DNA of 10,817 nt, taken from positions 1 through 10,817 of the forward strand of contig MU657389.1 in NCBI GenBank assembly GCA_026770575.1, written 5' to 3'. The stretch comes from Pelagophyceae sp. CCMP2097 (lineage: Eukaryota > Sar > Pelagophyceae). The translations under genes and the position numbers were made by a program. The notes below the pieces were generated by a model. That model ran no database searches. It saw only the letters and a list, made by a program, of their open reading frames with translations, and was not told the DNA's origin. Positions within the stretch are counted from its first letter, which is position 1, and each line of letters starts with the position of its first letter. Below are positions 1 to 8,111 of this stretch, piece after piece.

Positions 1-170
1 CCACGGTGACACCGAACCGAATTGTCGCGAGGGCTTACAACACCGACTCGATTAAAACCCAAAAAAACAACACCGATTGGATTTGTTCCGATGTTAGGTA
101 CACCGTCTCGTTTAATATTGAGAAAGTGACACCGATTCGAATTTTCCCCTTTGAGGTGACACCGATTACC
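1..170. repeat. Degenerate ~30 bp tandem repeat, six copies
   Basis: The word ACACCG occurs at 9, 40, 70, 100, 129 and 159, so spacing is 31, 30, 30, 29 and 30 bp. Around it the consensus is roughly GTGACACCGATTCGATTTT; the remaining ~12 bp of each unit are AT-rich and poorly conserved. The array reaches close to the left edge of the window and may continue beyond it. It lies about 220 bp downstream of the AP-4 epsilon stop codon and is sharply more AT-rich than the adjoining coding DNA. Confidence 0.85.
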
Positions 171-393
171 ATTTAGCTCTTTTTTCTTTCATTTCATTTC
201 GTAAACCAGATCAAATCCAAGGGACTCGCATAGGCGATTGGACGTGGTGCCGTCTTCTCCTGCAGGGTTTTACTTATCGTCGCGCGGCCTCCTCTCGAGG
301 CCCGGCGCCGCGGAGCGCCGGTGTTCCCCGGTGGCGCCTCCCGCGGTCGCCTTGGCGGGTCCGGGCGTCGCCTCGGGGGCTATACGTCGCCCG
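171..393. other. Spacer and probable 3-prime region of the AP-4 epsilon gene
   Basis: An AT-rich half (171-240, with a T-rich run at 178-200) gives way to GC-rich sequence from about 245 up to the stop codon at 394-396. No AATAAA is visible on the minus strand. I see no gene here. Confidence 0.5.
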
Positions 394-3300
394 CTACGCG
401 ACTGCCAGGAGCGTGTCTTGGAGCGCGAGGTCCGCGACGGCCGGGTCGGGCGCGCGGACGGTGACGGTGAGCCTGCTGCCGGCGAGCTTGGTGTGCCAGA
501 GCGCGCTGGCGCCGCTGTGCGCGTGCGTCGCGGCGAGGATCAATTCGTTCGTCGCGGCGATGGACTCCACCGCGTGCAGGCCCGCTGCCGCCAGCGTCGC
601 CGCCAGCTGCGAAAGCGTCGAAGCGTGCGGCGGGGCCGCCACGTCGCGCCGCCGCTCGTGCGGCGAAGCGCCCCATCGCTGGCCAAAGTCGTTTGTCGAC
701 AGCCGCGCGGGCGCCCAGTTCCGCGCCAGCGCCGGCGCCGCAAGCACCTACGCGCACCGATCGGCAAGCGGGAGGATTTGCCGGGGCGGCGCGCGGAGCC
801 TCACGGCAAAGGGGTCGTGCACGGCCTGGGCGGCCTGGGCGGGTGCGGCAGCCAGCGTCGGCACGGAGAAGCCGAGGAGCGACATGCCCCCAAGGTCGTC
901 TGACGCCTGCGCCTGCAGCCGGCCGACGGGCGTCGGTGTTGTGTCGCCCAAAAGGTCGCCCAGGAGGTCCACCTCGGGCGCGGGCGGCGGCGGCGGCGCG
1001 ACGGCCTGCGGCGGTGCGGGCTGCTGCGGCGTGGCCGCGGCCTGCGGCCTCTGCGGCTGCGCGCGCGTGGGCCGCTGCGCGCGCTTCGGCGGCGCCGCGC
1101 CGCCGCCGACGCCGCCGAAGAGCGCAGCGGCCATGCGCTCCTTTTGCTCCTGCTCGGCCGACTTTTGCGGCGGCGCGTTTTGCGCGGGCTCCGGCTGCCG
1201 CGGCGCCGGCTGCGCGGCCGGCGCGGCCGAAGACGCGTAGACGGGCAGCTGGCGGGTTTGCGAGGGGTAATCGGGCGGCTGCGCGGGCCGGCCCCAGGGC
1301 CCCGATGCCGCCGCGAGGCCGCCCTGCGACAGCCGGCTGCCGCCGATGGCGTTGCCGCGCGTCTCGGGCGGGGCGGGGGCCCCGGCGCCCGCGTCGTGCG
1401 CCGAGGCGTGGAAGACGTCGCCGCCGCCCTGCGGCGCTGAGGGCGGCGCCTCGGGCCGCGCGTAGGCGGCGAATTTGAGCGCCGCCGGCTCTGCGGCCTG
1501 GGCGTCGTCGTCGTCGTCGTCGTCGTCGGGCGGCGCGTAGGGCGCGGCGCCTGCGGCGAGGGCGGACGCGACGAAGCGGTCGAGGAAGCCGAGGGCATCG
1601 TCGGGGCCGCGGCCGTCGAGGGGGTCCTCGAGCGACGCGTCGTGCGGGAGCACGTCCGGCAGGACGTCGGCCGTCGCCGCCTGCGCGTCGAGCTCGACGA
1701 GGCCGAGGAACTCGAGGGCGCGCTGCTGCAGCTCGGCGTCAGCCGAGTGCGCGAAGCGGTCGCACAGCTGCGACGCCAGCTCCGCCACGGCCAGGGGCAC
1801 GGCGCCACGCAGCGCGCGGAGCCGCGCGACGAGCTTGAGCAACGCCGAGAGCAGCGCGCGCCGCGGCGCCGACGGGCCCGCCGCGCGGAGTCTGGAGTCG
1901 TCTCCGCAGAGCTCGCCGACGTCCAGCGCCAGGTCCTCGAGGGACGACGCGGTGGCCAGGGAGCCGTACTCGCCCAAGACCCACGCCAGCACGGGCAGCA
2001 GCGCGTCGGGCACCGTCTCCCACTGGAGCATGGCCGCGAACGCGTCCGCCGCGCCCGCGCGCAGCAGTGCGTCCGCCGCCTCGTCCTCGCCGCTGCCCTC
2101 GGCGATGAGCGCGATGAGGTTCTGTGCGACGGCCGGCTGCACGAGGTCACCGGCGACCTCGAGGACGGCGATGACCGTGGCCACGTACCACTCGTTGGAC
2201 GGCGCGAAGCGCTCCGCGGCCGTGCAGAGGCGCGAGACGAGGGCGGCTCGGAGGAAGTCGTCTGTGGACGTCTGCAACGAGGAGAGGAGCTTTGAGGCGA
2301 TGAACTCGACGTTGACCGGGTTGATCATGCGGTAGAGCAGGTCGAGCGTCTTGCGCTTCAACGTGTCGTCCACGTTCTCCAGGCACTCGATCACCGCCAG
2401 CTGGTGCTGCGCCGCATAATTCGGGTGGCCCTCCACGACCTAACGGCGAGCGGTCCGGCCAGCGGCGCGGCAGTCGCGCGCGGAAGAAACGCACCTGCGC
2501 CAGGCCCGTGATGCCGAGGTACTTGAGGTTGTGGTTGTCCGACGCGACGAAGCGCGAGATCGACTTGGCGGCCTGCGCGCGCGTTTCGTTATTGGGCCGA
2601 AGCGTCGAGGCTCGGCACAAAGACGCGCCTCGTCGAGGAGCGTCGAGTTCGGGTAGATGGACGTGATGGTGCGGACGCACTCGTAGACGATGGCGTAGCC
2701 GATGTTGATGCCCGTGTCGGCGCGGCGCATGACGTCGGCGAGGACCTCGTACATGCCCTCTGACGCGGCCTGGTCCGCTCGGCCGAGGAGCGCGAGGATG
2801 CGGAGGAGCCTGAGCTGGTTCCAGGGGGCAGGAATCCGGTGGTAGTCAAAGTCGCGCGGCAGGCGGTGCTCTACGATTTGCTTGAGGATGGAGACAAAGC
2901 TTGGGACGAGCTCCTTGAAGCCCGCGGGCGCGGCGGCGATCATCTCGTGCAGCAGGCAGAGGGCGGCGCCCATGACGCTCGGGTCCTTGTCGCAGAGCGT
3001 CCTGCGCATGGCGTCGCCGAGGTGCGTCACCGCCGACGCATCGAGCTGGAAGAAGCGGTGCAGGACCATGACCACCTTCTTCCGAACAAGCTCCTTGGGG
3101 TGCCTGCAAAGCGCGCAGTCCGACGCAACCCGGGGAAGGAGGGCGTCCTTCAAGAGGCGCTCCGCCGTCGGGCGACGCACGCGAGCAGCTTGGACACGTG
3201 GTCGAGGAGTGCGGGGATCATGTCCGTCGTCGCGAGGCGCATTATCGCCGACAGGGCCGCGCCGGCCTCGAGGTAGTTGGCCGACTTCATGTCCTGCTGC

Positions 3301-3894
3301 AGCTGGTTGACGAGCATGAAGCGGAACTCGTGCGCCGGCGAGAGGCACAGGCCCGAGCCTGGCGCGGCGCGTCGACCGGCGCATCCGACGGCGCCTCCGG
3401 CGGGCCTCGACTCACAGAGGTATCCGACGCGCTTCTGGATGAGGTTCTTCGACGCGGCGAGCTCGATGGCCTTGATGTAGCCGAAGCTGGCGTCGTGGCC
3501 GAGCATCTCGACGTAGACGAGGCGAATCAAAAACTCCTTCATCTTCTTCTTCGAAACCTGCGGACCGAAGCGTCCCACGCCGGCAAAGGCAAGGTAAACG
3601 GCGCCGCGCCGCGTCGCGACGCCGTCGACGGCCACGTCGCGACGCTGGCGACGGCACGGGCCCGGAGGGCGCGCGGCGGCGAATCAGCGAGGCTCACATT
3701 CGCTTCGATCATCACTTTCTTGAGCGTCGCCACCTCGCTGACCTAGGGCGACGCGGCCGTCCGCGCGCCGCGGCGTTTGCGGCCGCGGTGCGTGGACGCA
3801 CGATGATCGAGTCCTCTTGTTGCTTGGACTTTGCTTCCCCAATGGCCTTGACCAGGTCGAAAAAGTCCTTGGAGAGGTGGTTGCCGCTCATCAT
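394..3894 (-). CDS. AP4E1: AP-4 adaptor complex subunit epsilon (spliced, 8 exons, 999 aa)
   Basis: Large subunit of the AP-4 heterotetramer, which sorts transmembrane cargo at the trans-Golgi network. Exons in order of transcription: 3894-3802, 3742-3698, 3557-3416, 3358-3181, 3103-2629, 2572-2495, 2439-805, 747-394. They sum to 3000 nt and all phases agree. The adaptin trunk occupies about residues 10-610. Family-typical segments are VEMLGHDASFGYIKA (62-76), HPKELVRKKVVMVLHRF, DYHRIPAPWNQLRLLRILAL and ERFAPSNEWYVATV; the last is followed by AGDLVQPAVAQNLIALIAEG, which points to epsilon rather than gamma or alpha. The end of the trunk has GAAPY, as in plant and animal epsilon. A low-complexity Pro/Ala/Gln linker follows, with eight Asp (about 642-649), PWGRP (about 718), an AAALFGG motif (about 772) and DLLGDLLGD (about 826). 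Residues 901-997 resemble the C-terminal platform of animal AP4E1 (NDFGQRW, NELILAATH). The start is the first ATG of an ATG-ATG pair; an upstream coding exon is not excluded. One intron is GC-AG. Confidence 0.93.
1504..1527. repeat. Trinucleotide microsatellite (GTC)8 inside AP-4 epsilon
   Basis: Eight GTC units on the plus strand are read as eight GAC codons on the minus strand, giving a run of eight aspartates just after the conserved GAAPY of AP-4 epsilon. It lies in the flexible linker, so copy-number change would be tolerated. Confidence 0.9.
2573..2628 (-). other. GC-AG intron 5 of the AP-4 epsilon gene (56 bp)
   Basis: The exon ends CTC-GAC-GAG and the intron begins GCGCGT and ends GCGCAG, after which GCC-GCC-AAG continues. 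Splicing here gives LLDEAAKSISRF, the sequence expected for this adaptin helix (compare LLE.AA..I.KF in relatives), in phase 0. The only nearby GT lies 4 nt inside the intron and would shift the frame. The donor matches the GTGCGT donors of this window except for C at +2. Confidence 0.85.
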
Positions 3895-4589
3895 CCTGCA
3901 GCCGCACCCGCGCGAGGGCCCGTGCGAGGCGCCCTCCTCCGGGCGAGGCCTGGCCTTCGAGAGGCCACGGAAATGCGGGCCGTCGAGGTGCCGTTGGTTA
4001 TTTCGGCGAAAGGTGTGTTCACACTGTTTCTATTTACTGACTAGGAAGTTCCTGCCCCAATTAGAATCGGCTTTCGCGGAAATGCCCCTACTAGAATCTA
4101 ACTTTTTCTGAACATATTCCCAATTTCGAGCTCCGTGATTGGTTCAAAATTTCTTTTTCTGAACATATTATATTTTCAAGTCACCTGATAGGCCAGATTG
4201 GATTCTAATTGGGGCCAGATTCTAATTGGGGCAGGAACTTCCTAGTAACTTACTGATAATTATTCTTGCGAAACTTACTTTTACCATCCATACCCCCTAC
4301 CCCTTGTATTCTAGAGGATGATTCCTACATCGAGGACGTTGACTTCTTGACAATCGAGAGGCTCTGGGGGTTACGGGGGGCATGACGCGGCTGCGGCAGT
4401 ACGAAGAAAGCCGGGCCGCAGCCCAACGAAGCTTCTCCCTAGGCCTTGGCAGTCTTGTCCCTTGCTCGGACATGCGGAGAATCGACGGTGCCTACTGGTC
4501 CCGTGATGGATGACGCGTCGGGCGCTCCGAGCCTGCCCTTGGCCGCCCGCGGTCCCGCGAGCCGGGGAAGCTTCCGGGTCGCATGTCTT
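3895..4589. other. Spacer between the AP-4 epsilon and U32-family genes
   Basis: The first ~145 bp (3895-4039) should hold the AP-4 epsilon promoter and leader (minus strand); it is GC-rich up to about 4000 and has no clear TATA box. The MITE-like element fills 4040-4246. Positions 4247-4330 are AT-rich; 4330-4589 returns to GC-rich sequence and is the likely 3-prime region of the U32-family gene. Short open frames here show no recognisable protein. Confidence 0.5.
4040..4246. mobile_element. MITE-like element, 207 bp, perfect 29 bp terminal inverted repeats
   Basis: The left end 4040-4068 (starting ACTAGGAAGTTCCTGCCCC) is the exact reverse complement of 4218-4246. Inside the ends the terminal motif is repeated: GATTCTAATTGGGGCC occurs again at 4201, and a degenerate GCCCCTACTAGAATC lies at 4083-4097. 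A 17 bp direct repeat beginning CTTTTTCTGAACATA is present at 4102-4118 and 4153-4169. The interior is AT-rich with no coding capacity. The word TTACTGA flanks the element at 4034-4040 and 4250-4256 and could be a target-site duplication, but the right copy is 3 nt away from the inverted repeat. The transposase family is not assignable from the ends. Confidence 0.8.
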
Positions 4590-7574
4590 TTAGGCGAGGG
4601 AGCCGCTCTTGCGCTCCTTGTTGGACCGGAGGGAGCCAACATCTACGCCCTGGGGCCGGCCGTGGCGGTCTGGGACGACTGCGAGGAGCGACCAAAGCGG
4701 CTCTGGCGCCTGGCCGCGCGCTTGGAACTGTTCGTCGTATGCTTCGAGGATGTTGCGGACGACACCCGCGTCGTCGTCGACGAACTCGATGCGGAAGCGG
4801 CGGACGCCCGCGTCGAGCCACGAAGCGAGGAACGGGGCGGCGGACTGTGCCTGGGCGTTGAAGACCGTGTTGCGGCAGCCCATGTCCGCGACGACGGCGT
4901 GGTCCGCGCCGGCATCGTCACGCAGGTGCACCGCATGCTTTTCACAGACGTGTCCGCAGTCGCGATAGTCCGACCCCGCCGAAAGGTGGCGCGCGAAGAC
5001 GCAATGGCTCGTGTGGAAGATGGGCAGGTGCTGGTGCGCCACGAGCTCGAGGCGCGCCGCGCCGCGCGCGCCGAGGGCGCTGGCAAGCTTCGCCTGCGCC
5101 TCGCCGCTCAGGTCGTGCGACGGCGTCAGACGCTCGAGGTCGAACGCGGCGAGGAGCTCTGCGGCGGCGAGGGCGTTAGCTGCGTTGAGCGAAAAGTCGC
5201 CGCGGACCCTCGTCGGCGCGGCGCCCCGCGGCTGCTTCGCGAGCCACTCGAGCTGACCCGCGGCACGCACGAGCATGGCGTCGGCGCCGACGCCGGCGAG
5301 GCGCTCCAAAACGCCGTCCTCGCCGGGCAGGGAGATTCGCGGCGTCGCGACGACGACGGTGAGGCCTGGCGCGGTGCGCAGCATGGCCACGGCGGCCTCG
5401 AGGCCGCGGACCTCGAGGAAGTCGAGCACGACCTCGTCGACGGTGATGTCCTCGAAGAGCGCTTCGTCCTGCGCCGCGGCGCCGCGGCGCAGCTTCCTTT
5501 CGGCGACCCAGTCGACGACGGCGCGGCACTGCGCGAGGTCGCGCACGAGCACGGAGATGCCCTTGGCCTCGGTCACAGGGCCTTGCGCGTCGTATGCGAA
5601 GTAGTCGTCGTCGGAATCGCGCGCGGCGTCCAAAAGGCGCTTCGCCTCCGTGGGTGCCGCCGCGGCCTTCGCGGCCGGCGCCGCGCCGCGGAGCAAACGC
5701 AGCGCGGAAACGGCCTGGCGCCGCGCCTCCTTGACGTCCGAGGCGCGGCACCAGCGCGAGCCGTCGACGAGCGCGCCGGATACGTCGAGGCGGGCGAGGG
5801 TCCAGGGCGTGTCGCCGAGGCTGCCGACGGCCTTGGCGACCGCCGCCGCGTCGAGGGGCTTGGCGTCGGCGCGGCTCACCGGCGCCTTGGCCACGGCGCG
5901 GCGGCCCGCGTCGTCGACGAGGGTGAGCTCTAAAAACTCGTCGGTTCCGTCATTGACGAGCGCGCAGTCGGCGAAGACGTCCGTCTTGCGGTACGGCGTT
6001 TGCTTTGCAAGGGTGGCGAGCTTAGCGTCGACGCACGCGTCGGCCGTGCGCCAGAGCAGCGCGCCGTTGGCGTCGAGTCTGGCCAGCCTTGCGGCGCTCG
6101 GCGCGGTAAAGACCTTGCCGAAGGTGATGCGGACGATTTGAGCCTTTCCCGGCTTAAGAGGCAGGTAGGCCACGTCATAGAGAGCGCCGCCGACCTCGTC
6201 GTCGCCGGCGGCCTCGCCGTTGACGTCGACGACGACGCCGTCGCCGCGCTTGATGTCTGTCAGCGCAGTCTCGACGTCGAGGCTAAAGCCGCCGCCGGGG
6301 CCCCTTGCGCGGCCGACGACGCGGCCGGCGAGGACGCCGCGGTGCCGCGGCGCGCGGCCGCGGACGAGCTTCTGGTGGTCCGCGCCCGCCAGAAAACCCG
6401 GGCTGAGGCCGTCGTGGTTCGCGTCCTGGCCGCGCGAGAAGACTTGGAGCAGGTCACTGCGGAGCACCGTCGGCGGTTGCGCGCGCGCCGCGGCGGCAGA
6501 ATCGGCCGGGTGCAGCGCCGCCCACGCGGCGTCGACGGCGTCGCGGTAGGCCCGCGTCGTCGCGGCGACGTACTGCTCGTCCTTGAGCCGGCCTTCGATC
6601 TTCAAGCAAGCCACGCCCGCTGCCACGAGCGCGGGCACTTGGTCGAGGCCGCAGAGGTCCTGCGGCGAGAGCAGAAAGGGGTCGACGGCCGTCGTTTTCG
6701 CAAACCTGCTGTGCTCCTCGCCGTCGACGATGAGGCCGTAGGGCCTGCGGCAGCCCTGGGCGCACTGGCCGCGGTTCGCGGACCGGCCGCCCCAGGCCTC
6801 ACTCGAGAAGCACTGCCCGCTCCAGGAGACGCAGAGGGCGCCGTGGACGAAACATTCCACTTCGACGCCCGAGTCGGAGCGCACGACTTGGGAAATCTCG
6901 GAAACGGAGAGTTCGCGGCCGACGACCACGCGGACGGCGCCGCACCGCGCTGCGAAATCGGCGCCCTCGGCCGACGAGATGGACTGCTGCGTCGAGGCGT
7001 GGAGCGCGAGGTCCGGTGCGACTCTGCGCGCCAGGGCCATGATGCCGACGTCCTGGACGATGACGGCGTCGACGCGCGCCTCCCCGCACCGCCGTAGCAG
7101 CCGCTCCACGTCGGCCAACTCGTCGTCGAAGCCCAGCGTGTTGAGCGCGACGTAGCCGGCAACCTCGTGCTCGCGCAGGTACGCCATGACGGAATCGAGC
7201 TCGTCGCCCTCGTCGAAGTTTGCCGCGCGGGCGCGCGCCGAGAAAGTCGACAGCCCAAAGTACACCGCGTCGGCTCCGTTCGCCACAGCCGCCTTGAGCT
7301 GCGGCCACCCGCCCGCGGGCGCCATGACCTCGGGCTTGCGCAGCAGGGCGGGTTGGACCGCCGCGGCTGGCGCCTCGGGCGCGGCGTCGCGGAAGAGCTC
7401 CGGCGCCTTGCGCCGCGAAGCGGCGTCGCCGCGCGGGGCCTGCTTGCCGCGGTGAACCGGCGCGGCGCCGGCCGCCGCCGCGCGAGACGCGGTGCCCGCG
7501 GCGCGCGCCCGGGGGCTCTGCACCAGCGCGACGCCGACTGCGGCGAGGCAGAGGAGCGCGGCGACTGTGACCAT
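4590..7574 (-). CDS. U32 peptidase-family protein, RlhA-like (putative RNA hydroxylation factor, probably plastid-targeted), 994 aa
   Basis: A single uninterrupted frame. The U32 domain (about residues 81-345) opens with PEVMAPAGGWPQLKAAV and NGADAVYFGL. It carries the Cys cluster of the family at 241, 248, 255, 271 and 275 (CFVHGALCVSWSGQC, then RSANRGQCAQGCRRPYG), followed by CLKIEGRLKDEQYV. The second half has a matching C-terminal module, HTSHCVFARHLSAG with Cys 858, 873, 877 and 900, ending in GCRNTVFNAQAQS and RRFRIEFVDDD. Bacterial relatives RlhA (YdcP) and TrhP (YegQ) are needed for 5-hydroxylation of a 23S rRNA cytidine and of tRNA wobble uridine; the length and the second module fit RlhA better. 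The family was first named as collagenase-like peptidases, so that label should not be taken literally. The start is ATG at 7574. The frame stays open upstream to 7649 but with no further ATG (a TTG lies at its edge). Residues 1-20 are hydrophobic (VTVAALLCLAAVGVALV) and are followed by an Ala/Arg/Ser-rich stretch to about 70, fitting a signal peptide plus transit peptide. No introns, unlike both neighbours. Confidence 0.93.
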   Translation of the reverse strand: MVTVAALLCLAAVGVALVQSPRARAAGTASRAAAAGAAPVHRGKQAPRGDAASRRKAPELFRDAAPEAPAAAVQPALLRKPEVMAPAGGWPQLKAAVANGADAVYFGLSTFSARARAANFDEGDELDSVMAYLREHEVAGYVALNTLGFDDELADVERLLRRCGEARVDAVIVQDVGIMALARRVAPDLALHASTQQSISSAEGADFAARCGAVRVVVGRELSVSEISQVVRSDSGVEVECFVHGALCVSWSGQCFSSEAWGGRSANRGQCAQGCRRPYGLIVDGEEHSRFAKTTAVDPFLLSPQDLCGLDQVPALVAAGVACLKIEGRLKDEQYVAATTRAYRDAVDAAWAALHPADSAAAARAQPPTVLRSDLLQVFSRGQDANHDGLSPGFLAGADHQKLVRGRAPRHRGVLAGRVVGRARGPGGGFSLDVETALTDIKRGDGVVVDVNGEAAGDDEVGGALYDVAYLPLKPGKAQIVRITFGKVFTAPSAARLARLDANGALLWRTADACVDAKLATLAKQTPYRKTDVFADCALVNDGTDEFLELTLVDDAGRRAVAKAPVSRADAKPLDAAAVAKAVGSLGDTPWTLARLDVSGALVDGSRWCRASDVKEARRQAVSALRLLRGAAPAAKAAAAPTEAKRLLDAARDSDDDYFAYDAQGPVTEAKGISVLVRDLAQCRAVVDWVAERKLRRGAAAQDEALFEDITVDEVVLDFLEVRGLEAAVAMLRTAPGLTVVVATPRISLPGEDGVLERLAGVGADAMLVRAAGQLEWLAKQPRGAAPTRVRGDFSLNAANALAAAELLAAFDLERLTPSHDLSGEAQAKLASALGARGAARLELVAHQHLPIFHTSHCVFARHLSAGSDYRDCGHVCEKHAVHLRDDAGADHAVVADMGCRNTVFNAQAQSAAPFLASWLDAGVRRFRIEFVDDDAGVVRNILEAYDEQFQARGQAPEPLWSLLAVVPDRHGRPQGVDVGSLRSNKERKSGSLA

Positions 7575-7658
7575 CTCGAACAAGGCGCTCGAGCAAGGGC
7601 AACTGGCGACCAGGCGCCGCGCCCTTGGAGCGCGCGCGTGGTGCTTCAAAGTTATCGC

Positions 7659-7667
7659 TATATATAT
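7659..7667 (-). promoter_or_regulatory. TATA-like box of the U32-family gene
   Basis: The alternating TATATATAT run stands alone in very GC-rich sequence, 85-93 nt upstream of the ATG at 7574. A start of transcription about 30 nt downstream would give a 5-prime leader of about 55 nt, which is reasonable. No comparable box is visible upstream of the other two genes. Function is inferred from position and composition only. Confidence 0.5.
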
Positions 7668-7944
7668 CCGTCGCCAAAGGCCTATAGCTAGGCCAGGCCG
7701 GCCGGCGCCGCGCTGAAGACGCCATTGGTCTGGAATCGCCTGCCCGGCGTGGCTGGCGACTCAAGCTCTCCGTCGGACCACGGCCTCCGCGCTGCCGATA
7801 GTTTGAACATATTGTATTGTACTCGGCCTCTGGAAGAGTGGGCTCGGCGCAGCGTCTGGACTCGCTGCCATGGGCGGATGGCCGATGCCCCCCGCGGATG
7901 ACCGTCGCGCGCTGCTCGTGGGCAACGGCGAGGTGCGCACGCGA

Positions 7945-8049
7945 GCGTCGTCGCAAGCTGCTCGTCGTCGCACGCTGCTCGCGTCGTCGCAAGCTGCTCG
8001 TCGTCGCACGCTGCTCGCGTCGTCGCACGCTGCTCGTCGCACGCTGCTC
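7945..8049. repeat. 36 bp minisatellite downstream of the Ariadne gene
   Basis: Positions 7945-7980 and 7981-8016 are identical 36 bp units, each built of two ~18 bp sub-units of the form GTCGTCGCAMGCTGCTC. Partial sub-units follow at 8017-8035 and 8036-8049, and degenerate GCTGCTCG copies lie at 7909 and 8070. The array begins about 60 bp past the Ariadne stop codon, so it is probably transcribed as part of the 3-prime UTR. Confidence 0.85.
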
Positions 8050-8111
8050 GCGGGCGACGGCGAGTCGACGGCTGCTCGCATCGTTTCGGCGTGCTTCGCC
8101 TTTCGCGCGCC

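Larger units (their letters stand above)
7575..8111. other. Spacer between the U32-family and Ariadne genes
   Basis: Holds the U32-gene leader and TATA-like box (7659-7667), a short AT-rich island (7799-7822) that includes TGAACATATT, a 10-mer also found twice in the MITE-like element, and the 36 bp minisatellite (7945-8049). Frames open across this spacer on both strands are made of repeat-encoded Arg/Ser/Ala and are not credible genes. Confidence 0.55.

Noticed and set aside
1..170. CRISPR-like regular spacing of the left-edge repeat.
   Set aside because: The repeat is degenerate, the intervening sequence is only about 12 bp, and the window is clearly eukaryotic.
3558..3697. Possible extra exon inside the 140 bp second intron of AP-4 epsilon, because the frame stays open toward MAVDGVATRRGAVYLAF.
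   Set aside because: Splicing it out gives exactly the 15-residue spacing between SEV and KMKE recalled for the plant protein; the open stretch has no similarity to adaptins.
4260..4384. Plus-strand open stretch ending in TGA that reads ILEDDSYIEDVDFLTIERLW, looking less like GC-shadow sequence than others.
   Set aside because: It has no ATG and no recognised family, and there is no supporting upstream exon; it could be a relic, but nothing beyond composition supports it.
4446..5933. Long plus-strand open frame (495 codons) and several other plus-strand frames of 200-360 codons at 413-1478, 1642-2295, 6000-7097 and 8874-9578.
   Set aside because: They lie antisense to well-supported minus-strand coding exons, have Arg/Ala/Gly-rich low-complexity translations and show no recognisable domain; such shadows are expected in DNA this GC-rich.
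4590..7574. Literal collagenase or protease function for the U32-family gene.
   Set aside because: The Cys clusters and the overall architecture match the RNA-hydroxylation members; peptidase naming in this family is historical.
7575..7649. N-terminal extension of the U32-family protein by 25 residues.
   Set aside because: The extended frame would start at TTG, not ATG, and only leaves 10-18 bp to the TATA-like box; the ATG at 7574 also places the hydrophobic segment at the very N-terminus.
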